From Methanosarcinaceae archaeon UBA470 (GTDB lineage: Archaea > Halobacteriota > Methanosarcinia > Methanosarcinales > Methanosarcinaceae): a stretch of DNA of 14,327 nucleotides. Made by a program: the position numbers and the translations under genes. The DNA lies in contig DAKU01000116.1 of NCBI GenBank assembly GCA_002508425.1, positions 1 through 14,327 on the forward strand. Direction: 5' to 3'. Within the stretch, counting starts at the first letter, position 1. Each line of letters begins with the position of its first letter. Of the stretch, positions 1 through 6,355 are shown in pieces. Below the pieces are notes generated by a model, which had not been told where the DNA came from, did not search any database, and saw only the letters and a program-made list of their open reading frames with translations.

Positions 1-84
1 ATGCATGTCCTTAGCAAGTCAGTCCGCAAGGAGATGTACTGCACTATTCACTGCCTCGAGTCAGGCACCTCATCAAAAATCTGA
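1..84 (+). other. Possible 3' end of an unidentified gene running in from the left edge
   Basis: Plus frame 1 is open from the first base to a TGA at 82-84, giving 27 codons that end in a basic, cysteine-containing tail (SVRKEMYCTIHCLESG then SSKI). I do not recognise the protein. The only support is the open frame touching the window edge and a hairpin that begins exactly at the stop codon (82-105), as expected at a gene end. The frame is short enough to be open by chance, and no start or ribosome binding site can be judged. It could equally be noncoding. Confidence 0.2.
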
Positions 85-105
85 GTGTCCAACCCTGAAC
101 ACTCA
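82..105 (+). terminator. Short hairpin at the possible gene end
   Basis: TGAGTGT (82-88) and ACACTCA (99-105) form a perfect 7-bp stem around a 10-base loop. The stem starts on the TGA of the open frame that enters from the left. The following sequence is only moderately T-rich, so terminator function is inferred from position. Confidence 0.3.
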
Positions 106-182
106 AACCTCATCTTTTCTATCACATTTCTTCTAAGTTAACTAGCTGGTAAGCAACTGTTTTTTCTTATGAACATGCCTCT

Positions 183-203
183 ATTGTCACTATAACTGAC
201 AAT
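183..203. repeat. Perfect 7-bp inverted repeat
   Basis: ATTGTCA (183-189) and TGACAAT (197-203) form a perfect 7-bp dyad with a 7-base loop. It lies about 30 bases past the stop codon of the minus-strand DUF1648 reading frame. It may form a 3'-end hairpin for that transcript or be a protein-binding dyad. There is no T-run after it on either strand, which weakens a terminator reading. I see no gene between 85 and 232. Confidence 0.35.
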
Positions 204-232
204 GTACAGGTTCATAGTAAAGTACTCATTTC

Positions 233-695
233 TCAATTCTTATTTATCAAACCAATGTGAAGAGTGATTGTTCCAAATATTACAATCAAAAACACAGGAA
301 CAAAGTACGCATTCAGCATTTGGGCTTTTGATGTTTGCAATGTGATATAAGCAAATGATGATACTAACTCAAGTTTGAGTATTGTAATCATGTATCTGGT
401 ATAGTAATAGGCCCATACCCTGTTCTCTTCAGTGATTTTTACAGGCATGTTCCACATAGATTGGGTAAAAGGACACAAACGTTAATAGCAGGTATAGGAA
501 TAGGCAGACAAAGACAGGGAACAATATCATGTTTTTTTTGCTCCAGCTATCTATTTGTCCGTGGAAGTTGAAATGTGAAGGTACTTGTTCAGGTGTCATA
601 TTCCAATTTGCTATCACATAAGCAAACAATGATAGTAGAATTACAATTGTGGATGCCTCTATGATTATTTGCATCGTTGTATACTTTTGTTTCAT
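233..695 (-). pseudogene. DUF1648 membrane protein, split by a frameshift
   Basis: Two overlapping minus frames make one gene. Frame A (695 to 429) starts at ATG and carries a membrane helix followed by the DUF1648 signature (PEQVPSHFNFHGQIDSWSKK) and a second hydrophobic helix ending LLLTFVSFYP. Frame B (open from about 478, stop at 233-235) begins with NMPVKITEENR and continues with two more hydrophobic helices, which is what follows the second helix in DUF1648/SdpI-like integral membrane proteins. The frames meet around 451-466. One extra base there, or loss of two, would explain the split. Rejoined, the protein would be about 154 residues with four helices, normal for the family. The cause could be real inactivation, a sequencing error or, less likely, +1 recoding. 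Function is unknown; related proteins occur as small membrane proteins in methanogens and Firmicutes. Confidence 0.75.
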
Positions 696-802
696 CCTAT
701 CTATCCTTTAGCAGACTCTACAGGAACAATTAGAGTTTGTTTCATTAAGAGTGGGTCAGAGATGGGTCTAAGCACTTTTCTCTTGTGCGATTGAGTCCGG
801 AA

Positions 803-830
803 TAAAAAGAAAGGAGTATTATTAATACTA
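803..830 (-). terminator. Intrinsic-like terminator of the zinc-ribbon gene
   Basis: AGTATT (815-820) and AATACT (824-829) form a perfect 6-bp stem with a 3-base loop, overlapping the TAG stop of the minus-strand zinc-ribbon gene (828-830). In the minus direction it is followed directly by a T-rich run (CTTTCTTTTTATT). A stem plus oligo-T after a stop codon is a good candidate for transcription termination; archaeal RNA polymerase responds chiefly to the T-run. Confidence 0.5.
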
Positions 831-1088
831 CTCAATGTCAAGCTTTTCAGCTATGTGGAATTCACCTTGAGATTTTCCATCAATGATTGTCCTTACTCGG
901 TTAGATTTGAAGCAATTGGCGCATCTTCGGACGAATTGATTGTTTGTAATGGTTGCAAAGAAGTCTTTTCGGCAGTTGTAGCAAGTTATGATTATGTTAA
1001 TTTTTAATCCCGAATAGAGGAAGGACTTATGAGTAAATAAGGATATCATTGTAAGTTCAGTGGATAAAATACACAGTGATATTATCAA
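828..1088 (-). CDS. Small zinc-ribbon protein of unknown function
   Basis: The 86-codon frame contains two CxxC knuckles, CYNC at residues 36-39 and CANC at 56-59. The 16-residue spacing suits a single structural zinc site in a treble-clef or zinc-ribbon fold. The C-terminal 25 residues are polar. The start is uncertain: the outermost start is TTG at 1088, the first ATG is codon 14, and neither has a clear GGTG-type ribosome binding site. The hydrophobic first 30 residues may not all be translated, so a shorter protein beginning just before the first CxxC is possible. It stands alone, ends in a hairpin with a T-run, and its neighbours do not suggest a role. Many such proteins bind nucleic acid or partner proteins, but nothing here shows which. 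Confidence 0.55.
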   Translation of the reverse strand: MIISLCILSTELTMISLFTHKSFLYSGLKINIIITCYNCRKDFFATITNNQFVRRCANCFKSNRVRTIIDGKSQGEFHIAEKLDIE

Positions 1089-1147
1089 CCTGTTTCATAA
1101 ATACCCTCATATCTGTTTCCAGCAATGAGAAGTTTATATCGATTTTG

Positions 1148-1182
1148 GCGAAGGAAATAAATAATCTCTTTATTACCTTCGC
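1148..1182. repeat. Strong 13-bp hairpin between the GT4 and zinc-ribbon genes
   Basis: GCGAAGG (1148-1154) pairs with CCTTCGC (1176-1182). After one A/A mismatch, AATAAA (1156-1161) pairs with TTTATT (1169-1174), leaving a 7-base loop. This is by far the best stem in the left part of the window and would fold on either strand. It lies about 50 bases past the stop of the minus-strand GT4 gene and upstream of the zinc-ribbon gene. It could be a transcript 3'-end structure, an operator, or the end of a small element. No T-run directly follows the stem in the minus direction, although a short one (TTTTTTA, 1209-1215) lies between the GT4 stop and the stem. Confidence 0.6.
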
Positions 1183-1233
1183 TTTGAACCTTGCTTATCT
1201 AAATATCTAAAAAAGTAAATCCTCTAGATGCCT

Positions 1234-2424
1234 TCAAAACATATCTTCATAAATTTGTGCAATGTTCTTTGCAATCTCAGCCCAGGTAAACTGAGCAGAG
1301 TACTCTTTGATTTTAGTTTCGTCCCATTTTTTATCCAATGCCGATAAAATGTTTTCTGCTAATCCTGTTGAATTCCCTGGATCGGTTAGCAATCCATAGT
1401 CTTCCGAGACAATGATTTCGGGAACTCCTCCAACTCTAGTTCCTACAAATGGTTTTCCACATCCCAGGCACTCAAACATAACTGTTGGATTACCCTCGTT
1501 CAAACTAGGAAGTACAAATATGTCACATGCATTCATCCACAGAGGAATCTCTCCATGAAGTTTACTGCCCACAAGCTTTACGTGATCCTGCAAGCCTGCT
1601 TTTCGGATTTGTTCATTAAGCTTCTTTTCCAGCGCTCCACCGCCAACAATGAAGCAAACCACATTTGATCTATGCTTGACCACTTCAGCCATAGCTTCGA
1701 TTAAATATCTATGGCCTTTTATTTTCAACAGGTTTCCGACGGCAACTATTATCTTTTTATCGAGAGGCAAGCCTAACTTCTTTCTGCATTTTTCCATATC
1801 CATCTGGTAAAACTGATCACTTCTGTAACCATTGGGTAGAACATGAATAGGAGTTCTGACATTGAGTTTTTGGATACAAGCCAGATTACTTTTGCTTACT
1901 GTGATTATGCTATCAGCAGTGTTGAGTACATATTCTATTCTTTCTGTCCATTCTGCGCTTTTGAAAGGCAGATCATAAATATCGTACCCATGACCAGTTA
2001 TCACAAAGGGAACGTCATACTTTTCTTTTAATTTTGCTCCAGCATATCCGGATGACCAGGTAAAATGAGAGTGGACAATGTCAAATTCGATCTTATTATC
2101 TTTAATTGACTTCTCTGCAGCATCAAAATGCTTATCACCAAGTTTCTTGTATTGAGAATCTATCGGAGCATAAAAAATCGGAGTTGGATATACTTTCAAA
2201 TTTGAAGGAATATTGGTCAGGTCTATTTTGTAATCCATTTTAAATGTTGCCAGGAAGGGAACATGGATATATTTATAGATCTCTGAAATTGGATTTGAAC
2301 GGACTAATGCCGAGCATTCACTAAAATATTTACATGTGCTATTAACAGACTCTTTTTGAAAATTATTATACGATTGGAGCAAAAACAATGCTTTTTTTTC
2401 ACTTAGACTCAAGAGAGCACCCAC
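1234..2424 (-). CDS. GT4 family glycosyltransferase
   Basis: This 396-residue GT-B retaining glycosyltransferase should move a sugar from a nucleotide-sugar donor to a glycan or lipid acceptor at the cytoplasmic face of the membrane. The N-terminal Rossmann half holds the acceptor-side motifs FDIVHSHFTWSSGYAG (about 114-129) and VITGHGYDIY (141-150). The donor half has GNLLKIKGH (230-238), a glycine-rich GGGALE loop (261-266) and the family E-x7-E motif, E310 to E318 in EGNPTVMFE, followed by GCGKPFVGTRVGGVPE. The start is a GTG at 2424 with no clear ribosome binding site, so the true N-terminus may differ by a few residues; the core begins at KALFLLQSY. It sits 261 bases downstream of the deacetylase-like gene and probably has its own promoter. 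Donor and acceptor cannot be assigned. Confidence 0.9.
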   Translation of the reverse strand: MGALLSLSEKKALFLLQSYNNFQKESVNSTCKYFSECSALVRSNPISEIYKYIHVPFLATFKMDYKIDLTNIPSNLKVYPTPIFYAPIDSQYKKLGDKHFDAAEKSIKDNKIEFDIVHSHFTWSSGYAGAKLKEKYDVPFVITGHGYDIYDLPFKSAEWTERIEYVLNTADSIITVSKSNLACIQKLNVRTPIHVLPNGYRSDQFYQMDMEKCRKKLGLPLDKKIIVAVGNLLKIKGHRYLIEAMAEVVKHRSNVVCFIVGGGALEKKLNEQIRKAGLQDHVKLVGSKLHGEIPLWMNACDIFVLPSLNEGNPTVMFECLGCGKPFVGTRVGGVPEIIVSEDYGLLTDPGNSTGLAENILSALDKKWDETKIKEYSAQFTWAEIAKNIAQIYEDMF

Positions 2425-2685
2425 TACTGACTTTATTATGCATTATTAATTCTTTAAATAACAGAACTAATTTCCAAAGCTTGATCTTTTGTTCTTCTTC
2501 AACATCCGCTATGAAAAGCAAAATATCTGCTTAGAAATATATCATCATATTCTTATATTTCGCGGTCATAAAAAAGCATGTGCCAATTGAAATTAGATAC
2601 AATTGAAATTACAATCGCAACAATTGATTAATACTTATGTAATTCCAATTAATAAATGTAGTTAAAAAGGAAATGCCTGAATATC
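2425..2685. promoter_or_regulatory. AT-rich 261-bp spacer upstream of the GT4 gene, with short repeats
   Basis: No convincing gene is visible. The segment at 2583-2655 has recurring CAATTG/AATTAC words: CAATTGAAATTA occurs twice about 17 bases apart (from 2584 and about 2601), followed by CAATTGATTA and CCAATTAAT. Because CAATTG is palindromic, the array reads on both strands and could be a set of regulator sites. Closer to the GT4 start, the minus strand reads TTATTTAAAGAATTAATAATG, a plausible TATA region. An in-frame stretch of about 40 codons on the minus strand (2399-2521) overlaps the GT4 start but has only a TTG start and no recognisable homology. Confidence 0.35.
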
Positions 2686-3729
2686 TCAAATCGAAAGCTT
2701 TCCTTCCTTTGACCACCAATTATAGATCTCTTCACCGCTGGTTATCCATCCATTTTTGTTGTAACAATATTCCAGTATCTTTTCATATAATTGTTCCCAG
2801 TACTTCATAGCTGGCCAGCTAAACGTATTATTATGCCATAGAATGGTGATCACACCATTGTACTTTTCGACCGTATCTATTAGGTTTTTCGCATTTTCAA
2901 ATGCATCTTCAAAGGACTTTGAATATGAAAATAAAGTACCGTCCATGATCACGAGTGGTATTTCTAATATGTCAATAGTTTCATTTTTGTCTAAATTATA
3001 TGGTTTAAATGGGTGGCACATACCATTTCTAAAGCCTATCATATCAGCATATCCAAAAGATGAATCATACTTAAATCCGGCCTTTGTTAATAATTCCCAT
3101 GTATCAGGAACTTTAAATCTTAAATAATGATTACGGTAGCCAATAACCTTTTTCCCTAAAATATTTTCTAATATTTCTTTTTCAGTTTTTATGCTCTCAA
3201 AATTGTCATAAGCATAGTAGCCACCATGTAGCCCAACTTCACATCCGTTGTCTAGGACTTCTCCTAATTCATGTTCTATGTCTTCTATGTTATATCGAAA
3301 ACGGAGTGGATCTTTTGTTGCAGTGATAAAATAAAATGAGGACTTTGCATCGTATCTATTCTCTATCTCCATTATATGGTTGAAATTAAGATAAGGAGAT
3401 TGCTTTTTCCCATTGATGGTCCACAGAGTTTGAGATTTGAACCCTTTCAAATCCAGATGCTTTAAACAATACAATGAAGATAGAAGCATATGCCGAAGAG
3501 GAGGATATATATCATCAATATCATGAGTTAGACAAACTGCAAATTTCTTGTCGTCTGGATATTTTATTTCGGATCCATTTGACAATAGATATTTTGAGAC
3601 CACTGGTTCAAAAATATCTTTGTACTTACTGTTAGCATAACTAAATCGGTTATGTTTGTCCAGTTCCTTTGCAGAATACTCTTCTTTTTTAGTAAATATG
3701 TCCCAGAGTTCAGAGTTTCTATCTAACAT
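2686..3729 (-). CDS. Polysaccharide deacetylase-like (CE4 fold) protein
   Basis: The 347-residue protein belongs to the CE4/NodB superfamily, whose members remove N-acetyl groups from amino sugars using a metal bound by Asp and His. After an N-terminal extension of about 60 residues, motif 1 is CLTHDIDDIYP (66-76; D70, D72, D73). Motif 2 is EVGLHGGYYAYDN (H168), motif 3 is GYRNHYLRF (R199) and the late His motif is ILWHNNTFS (H299). The usual second histidine of H-x3-H is a tyrosine (Y172), as in the capsule-locus type with motif GLHxxYxA. Metal ligation may therefore differ and activity is not assured. A good ribosome binding site (GGTGT, 6 bases before ATG) fixes the start. It follows the DUF354 gene by 65 bases, probably in the same transcript. 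Confidence 0.8.
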   Translation of the reverse strand: MLDRNSELWDIFTKKEEYSAKELDKHNRFSYANSKYKDIFEPVVSKYLLSNGSEIKYPDDKKFAVCLTHDIDDIYPPLRHMLLSSLYCLKHLDLKGFKSQTLWTINGKKQSPYLNFNHIMEIENRYDAKSSFYFITATKDPLRFRYNIEDIEHELGEVLDNGCEVGLHGGYYAYDNFESIKTEKEILENILGKKVIGYRNHYLRFKVPDTWELLTKAGFKYDSSFGYADMIGFRNGMCHPFKPYNLDKNETIDILEIPLVIMDGTLFSYSKSFEDAFENAKNLIDTVEKYNGVITILWHNNTFSWPAMKYWEQLYEKILEYCYNKNGWITSGEEIYNWWSKEGKLSI

Positions 3730-3794
3730 TCGCTAACACCCGTTTTTAAGTAATAACGCCACAACTGTGCAATTTTTAGTGACGCATTCCAAAT

Positions 3795-4868
3795 TTATAA
3801 CTTATTAGGTATATCTCTATCCTCTTTTATCTTCTTAAAACTGTCGGGATAGTTCTCTATAAACCAGACAATAAATGCAGTTACATCGATCTTGTCTTCC
3901 AGTAATTTATCTCTTTTCTTTATCCAACTGTCTTTAAGATCAGAAGTCTGGAGAAGTTCAACTGCTTTGTCTAGAGCTTGAGCAGAGTCATTATAATTTA
4001 ATATAAGTCCATATTTCTCCTCAAGTTCAATGAAATTGCCCATTGTACCTATTAAAGAAGATATGTATATTGCCGGTGTGCCTAACAGCGCACTTTCAAC
4101 TGCTACTGTAGCTCCTTCTCCTATGCACATTGTTGCATAATAAAGTATATCATGTAACTTTTCAGGAGCTATCTTGAGTTTATATTTCTCCAATTCGGGG
4201 ACAAGCCCGATCTCTGAAGTAATAAAAACCTTTCCATATTTCTCAAGCTCTGTTGCCAGCTTAATTTTGTTCTGTATTCCATGATGACCATAATCGTGAT
4301 CTGCATCCCAGGAAACAAATCTTAGTATAAAAAAGGGATCTCCTTCATTTAGTCCAAGATCTTTTAAAACAGCTGGATTAGGCTTGAAGTAATTTGGATG
4401 AAGATATGCAAGTTCATGATATCCATTATACCTTACTTGCTTCTTTCCAAGATCGTTTGTAAAAGAGGAAGGGGTGCATATCACAGTTGCAAATGGGTCC
4501 ATAAGCATATGCTCGATCTTTGCATGTTCAGTATCATCAAAAACAATAGAAGGCTTACCAATCATTATTCCAAGGTGAGCAATATATGCATTGCCTACTC
4601 CACCAACAAGAATATCAGGTTTGAATGATCGTGCAATCTTATAGAGTTTACGTTCAATTTTCAATAGTTCTGTGCCTTTTGAAAAAAAAGATGGTTTTGC
4701 ACTTCCGACTACATCATATTGGATTCCATATGCATCCAATAAAACCAAAGATACTTCTTTGGAAACAGCTGTCATCTTACACACATGGCCTTTCTTTTCA
4801 AGGATAAGCAGTGCGTTTTTAAAGAAATGAACTTGAGCTGGATGACCTATGTTAAAAAGTATTCTCAT
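3795..4868 (-). CDS. DUF354 family GT-B-like protein, probable glycosyltransferase
   Basis: The 357-residue protein is a full-length DUF354 member. The family has a GT-B fold resembling MurG and UDP-GlcNAc 2-epimerase and is common in archaeal and bacterial surface-glycan loci; the reaction is unproven. Diagnostic stretches are MRILFNIGHPAQVHFFKN at the N-terminus, KPDILVGGVGNAYIAHLG (83-100), SIVFDDTEHA (107-116) and the C-terminal GEGATVAVESALLGTPAIYIS (250-270), where G252 and E258 fall in the nucleotide-binding region of GT-B enzymes. It has no membrane helix. The ribosome binding site GGTGA lies 4 bases before the ATG. It is 42 bases downstream of the methyltransferase gene and upstream of the deacetylase-like gene, all on the minus strand, suggesting one operon. 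A role in sugar transfer or NDP-sugar epimerisation is inferred from fold and context. Confidence 0.85.
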   Translation of the reverse strand: MRILFNIGHPAQVHFFKNALLILEKKGHVCKMTAVSKEVSLVLLDAYGIQYDVVGSAKPSFFSKGTELLKIERKLYKIARSFKPDILVGGVGNAYIAHLGIMIGKPSIVFDDTEHAKIEHMLMDPFATVICTPSSFTNDLGKKQVRYNGYHELAYLHPNYFKPNPAVLKDLGLNEGDPFFILRFVSWDADHDYGHHGIQNKIKLATELEKYGKVFITSEIGLVPELEKYKLKIAPEKLHDILYYATMCIGEGATVAVESALLGTPAIYISSLIGTMGNFIELEEKYGLILNYNDSAQALDKAVELLQTSDLKDSWIKKRDKLLEDKIDVTAFIVWFIENYPDSFKKIKEDRDIPNKL

Positions 4869-4910
4869 GTCTTCACCATTATGAATTATCTACTCTTATA
4901 TTATATAAAT

Positions 4911-5582
4911 TCACTGATTGTTACTGCTTACGATAAAAAGCAAAGCGCAAGGCAGCTTGGTAATTTTAGATATCAGAATATGCATTCTTGTTGACATGTT
5001 GGTAATAGCAAAACGGCGTAATATCTTTACAGTAATATGCCTGTCATAGAAGTAGAACTTTTCAACCTTTCCACCTACATTTTCAAAGAAAGAAAACACT
5101 TCCTCTTTCTTATGATTTCTCCATGCAGTTTTTCTTACAAGACCCGTAAGATTGGAATTATGGACCATGACAAGTCTACCACCCTCATTAAGCATTGAGA
5201 GGTATTTTCTCATAACCTCTTTATCAAGATCGATCGCAAATAGAGAGAAACCGGCCATGAATACAATATCAAATTTTTCAGTGAAATATTTTTCCGGATA
5301 ACGGCCATCAGCTATCAAAAACTTGACTTTTGAATTACGTTCAGCTTTATTCTCATTTGCCTGTTTTACCTTACTTTCATCATAATCAAAAGCAATTACG
5401 TCAGCACCATATTTTTCAAACATGAACGCATGGTGTCCTGTTCCACAACCAACATCAAGAACTTTTGGATTCTTGTTTTTAACTGAACGCAAACATGTTT
5501 GTATTAGATATTTATCTTCATCATAATATTTAAAGCCGAGCTTTAAAATTAGCTTAAGACGAATTTTTTCAAATGCGTTCAT
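4911..5582 (-). CDS. Class I SAM-dependent methyltransferase
   Basis: The 223-residue protein has the Rossmann-type SAM-binding core: motif I VLDVGCGTG (41-49), the acidic residue after beta-2 in IAFDYDE (D66), LIADGRYPE (89-97) as motif II, and FDIVFMAGFSLF (104-115) as motif III. The C-terminus is basic with a hydrophobic end. Substrate is not visible in the sequence; the context suggests O- or N-methylation of a sugar. The ATG overlaps the stop of the preceding deacetylase-like gene by 4 bases (ATGA), indicating translational coupling. This makes a shared pathway with the deacetylase-like proteins likely. Small-molecule or lipid methylation remains possible. Confidence 0.85.
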   Translation of the reverse strand: MNAFEKIRLKLILKLGFKYYDEDKYLIQTCLRSVKNKNPKVLDVGCGTGHHAFMFEKYGADVIAFDYDESKVKQANENKAERNSKVKFLIADGRYPEKYFTEKFDIVFMAGFSLFAIDLDKEVMRKYLSMLNEGGRLVMVHNSNLTGLVRKTAWRNHKKEEVFSFFENVGGKVEKFYFYDRHITVKILRRFAITNMSTRMHILISKITKLPCALLFIVSSNNQ

Positions 5583-6355
5583 TTTCTCATCATCCTCAAT
5601 GCTCTTTTTGTAATATTAAATGCAAGGTCCTGGAACCAGAATAAAACCCATCTAAAAGTAGTTGATGTCCATCGATCAGGATGTAAAGTGATATAGAGAT
5701 TATCCAGTTCTCCACTATTGATCAATTTAATGAGTTCGTCAGTAGTATCCGCAAAGTACTTTTGCTTCTTGCCCGGAATAAAATCTCTCAAATTATACTT
5801 TGAGTTCCAGCCCCTTCCAGTATCAGTAAAATAATTGAGGTTCTCTCCAAGTGATAAGTACGCTTCTCCGATTATTCCAAAATCCTTGAAATCATATTTT
5901 TTCCACAGGTCACGGTTATCAAATTTTGATAAAGAAGCTCCATGCATACTGATTGTTTTTAGAGTACAGATCCCTCGAAATCTCTTTACTTCCTCTTCAA
6001 ACATCTTTATTGCTTTTTCGTAATCGCCCTTTGCATCACTCAAAGTCTCATAATGGTATCCGATCTCATGTCCCATTCCTTCGATCTGCTGAATGATCTC
6101 GGGTACATAGATGTTTTTCTTAGCTCTAAAGTAGTAAGTTGCATGTATGTCAAATTCCTTTTCGATGAGTGCAGTTCTCAGCGAAGGTTTTGCCTTTCCA
6201 TCAACATCATGGCGCATCAGGACAAAATGCTCTGGCAAATCATTTTCTGAATTTAAGTATTGCTCTATGGTGATGGAAGTATAGTTGTCAGCCAGTGCGG
6301 AGCAGAGCTGGCGGAACTTTTCAGTTGTAAAATCAAGATCCTGGAAATTTAACAT
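5579..6355 (-). CDS. Polysaccharide deacetylase-like protein (WbmS-type), stand-alone
   Basis: The 258-residue protein is a close paralogue of residues 1-260 of the fused protein just upstream. Shared landmarks are FVLMRHDVD (44-52; D50, D52), HATYYFRA (71-78), MGHEIGYHYE (94-103; H101), ISMHG (H138), LSKFDNRDLWKKYDF and TLHPDRW (H225). This is the CE4-like subfamily seen in O-antigen loci (WbmS-like); the substrate is not established. The second His of the classical H-x3-H is absent, so H138 or H225 may complete the metal site. The last 30 residues are basic and hydrophobic and may touch the membrane. The start overlaps the upstream stop by 7 bases (ATGTTAA), and its ribosome binding site GGTGAT lies inside the last codons of the upstream gene. 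It also overlaps the methyltransferase gene by 4 bases. Confidence 0.8.
   Translation of the reverse strand: MLNFQDLDFTTEKFRQLCSALADNYTSITIEQYLNSENDLPEHFVLMRHDVDGKAKPSLRTALIEKEFDIHATYYFRAKKNIYVPEIIQQIEGMGHEIGYHYETLSDAKGDYEKAIKMFEEEVKRFRGICTLKTISMHGASLSKFDNRDLWKKYDFKDFGIIGEAYLSLGENLNYFTDTGRGWNSKYNLRDFIPGKKQKYFADTTDELIKLINSGELDNLYITLHPDRWTSTTFRWVLFWFQDLAFNITKRALRMMRK

Noticed and set aside
2399..2521. About 40-codon minus frame in the spacer before the GT4 gene
   Set aside because: TTG start only, no ribosome site, overlaps the GT4 start out of frame, and a chance open frame of this size is expected in AT-rich DNA.
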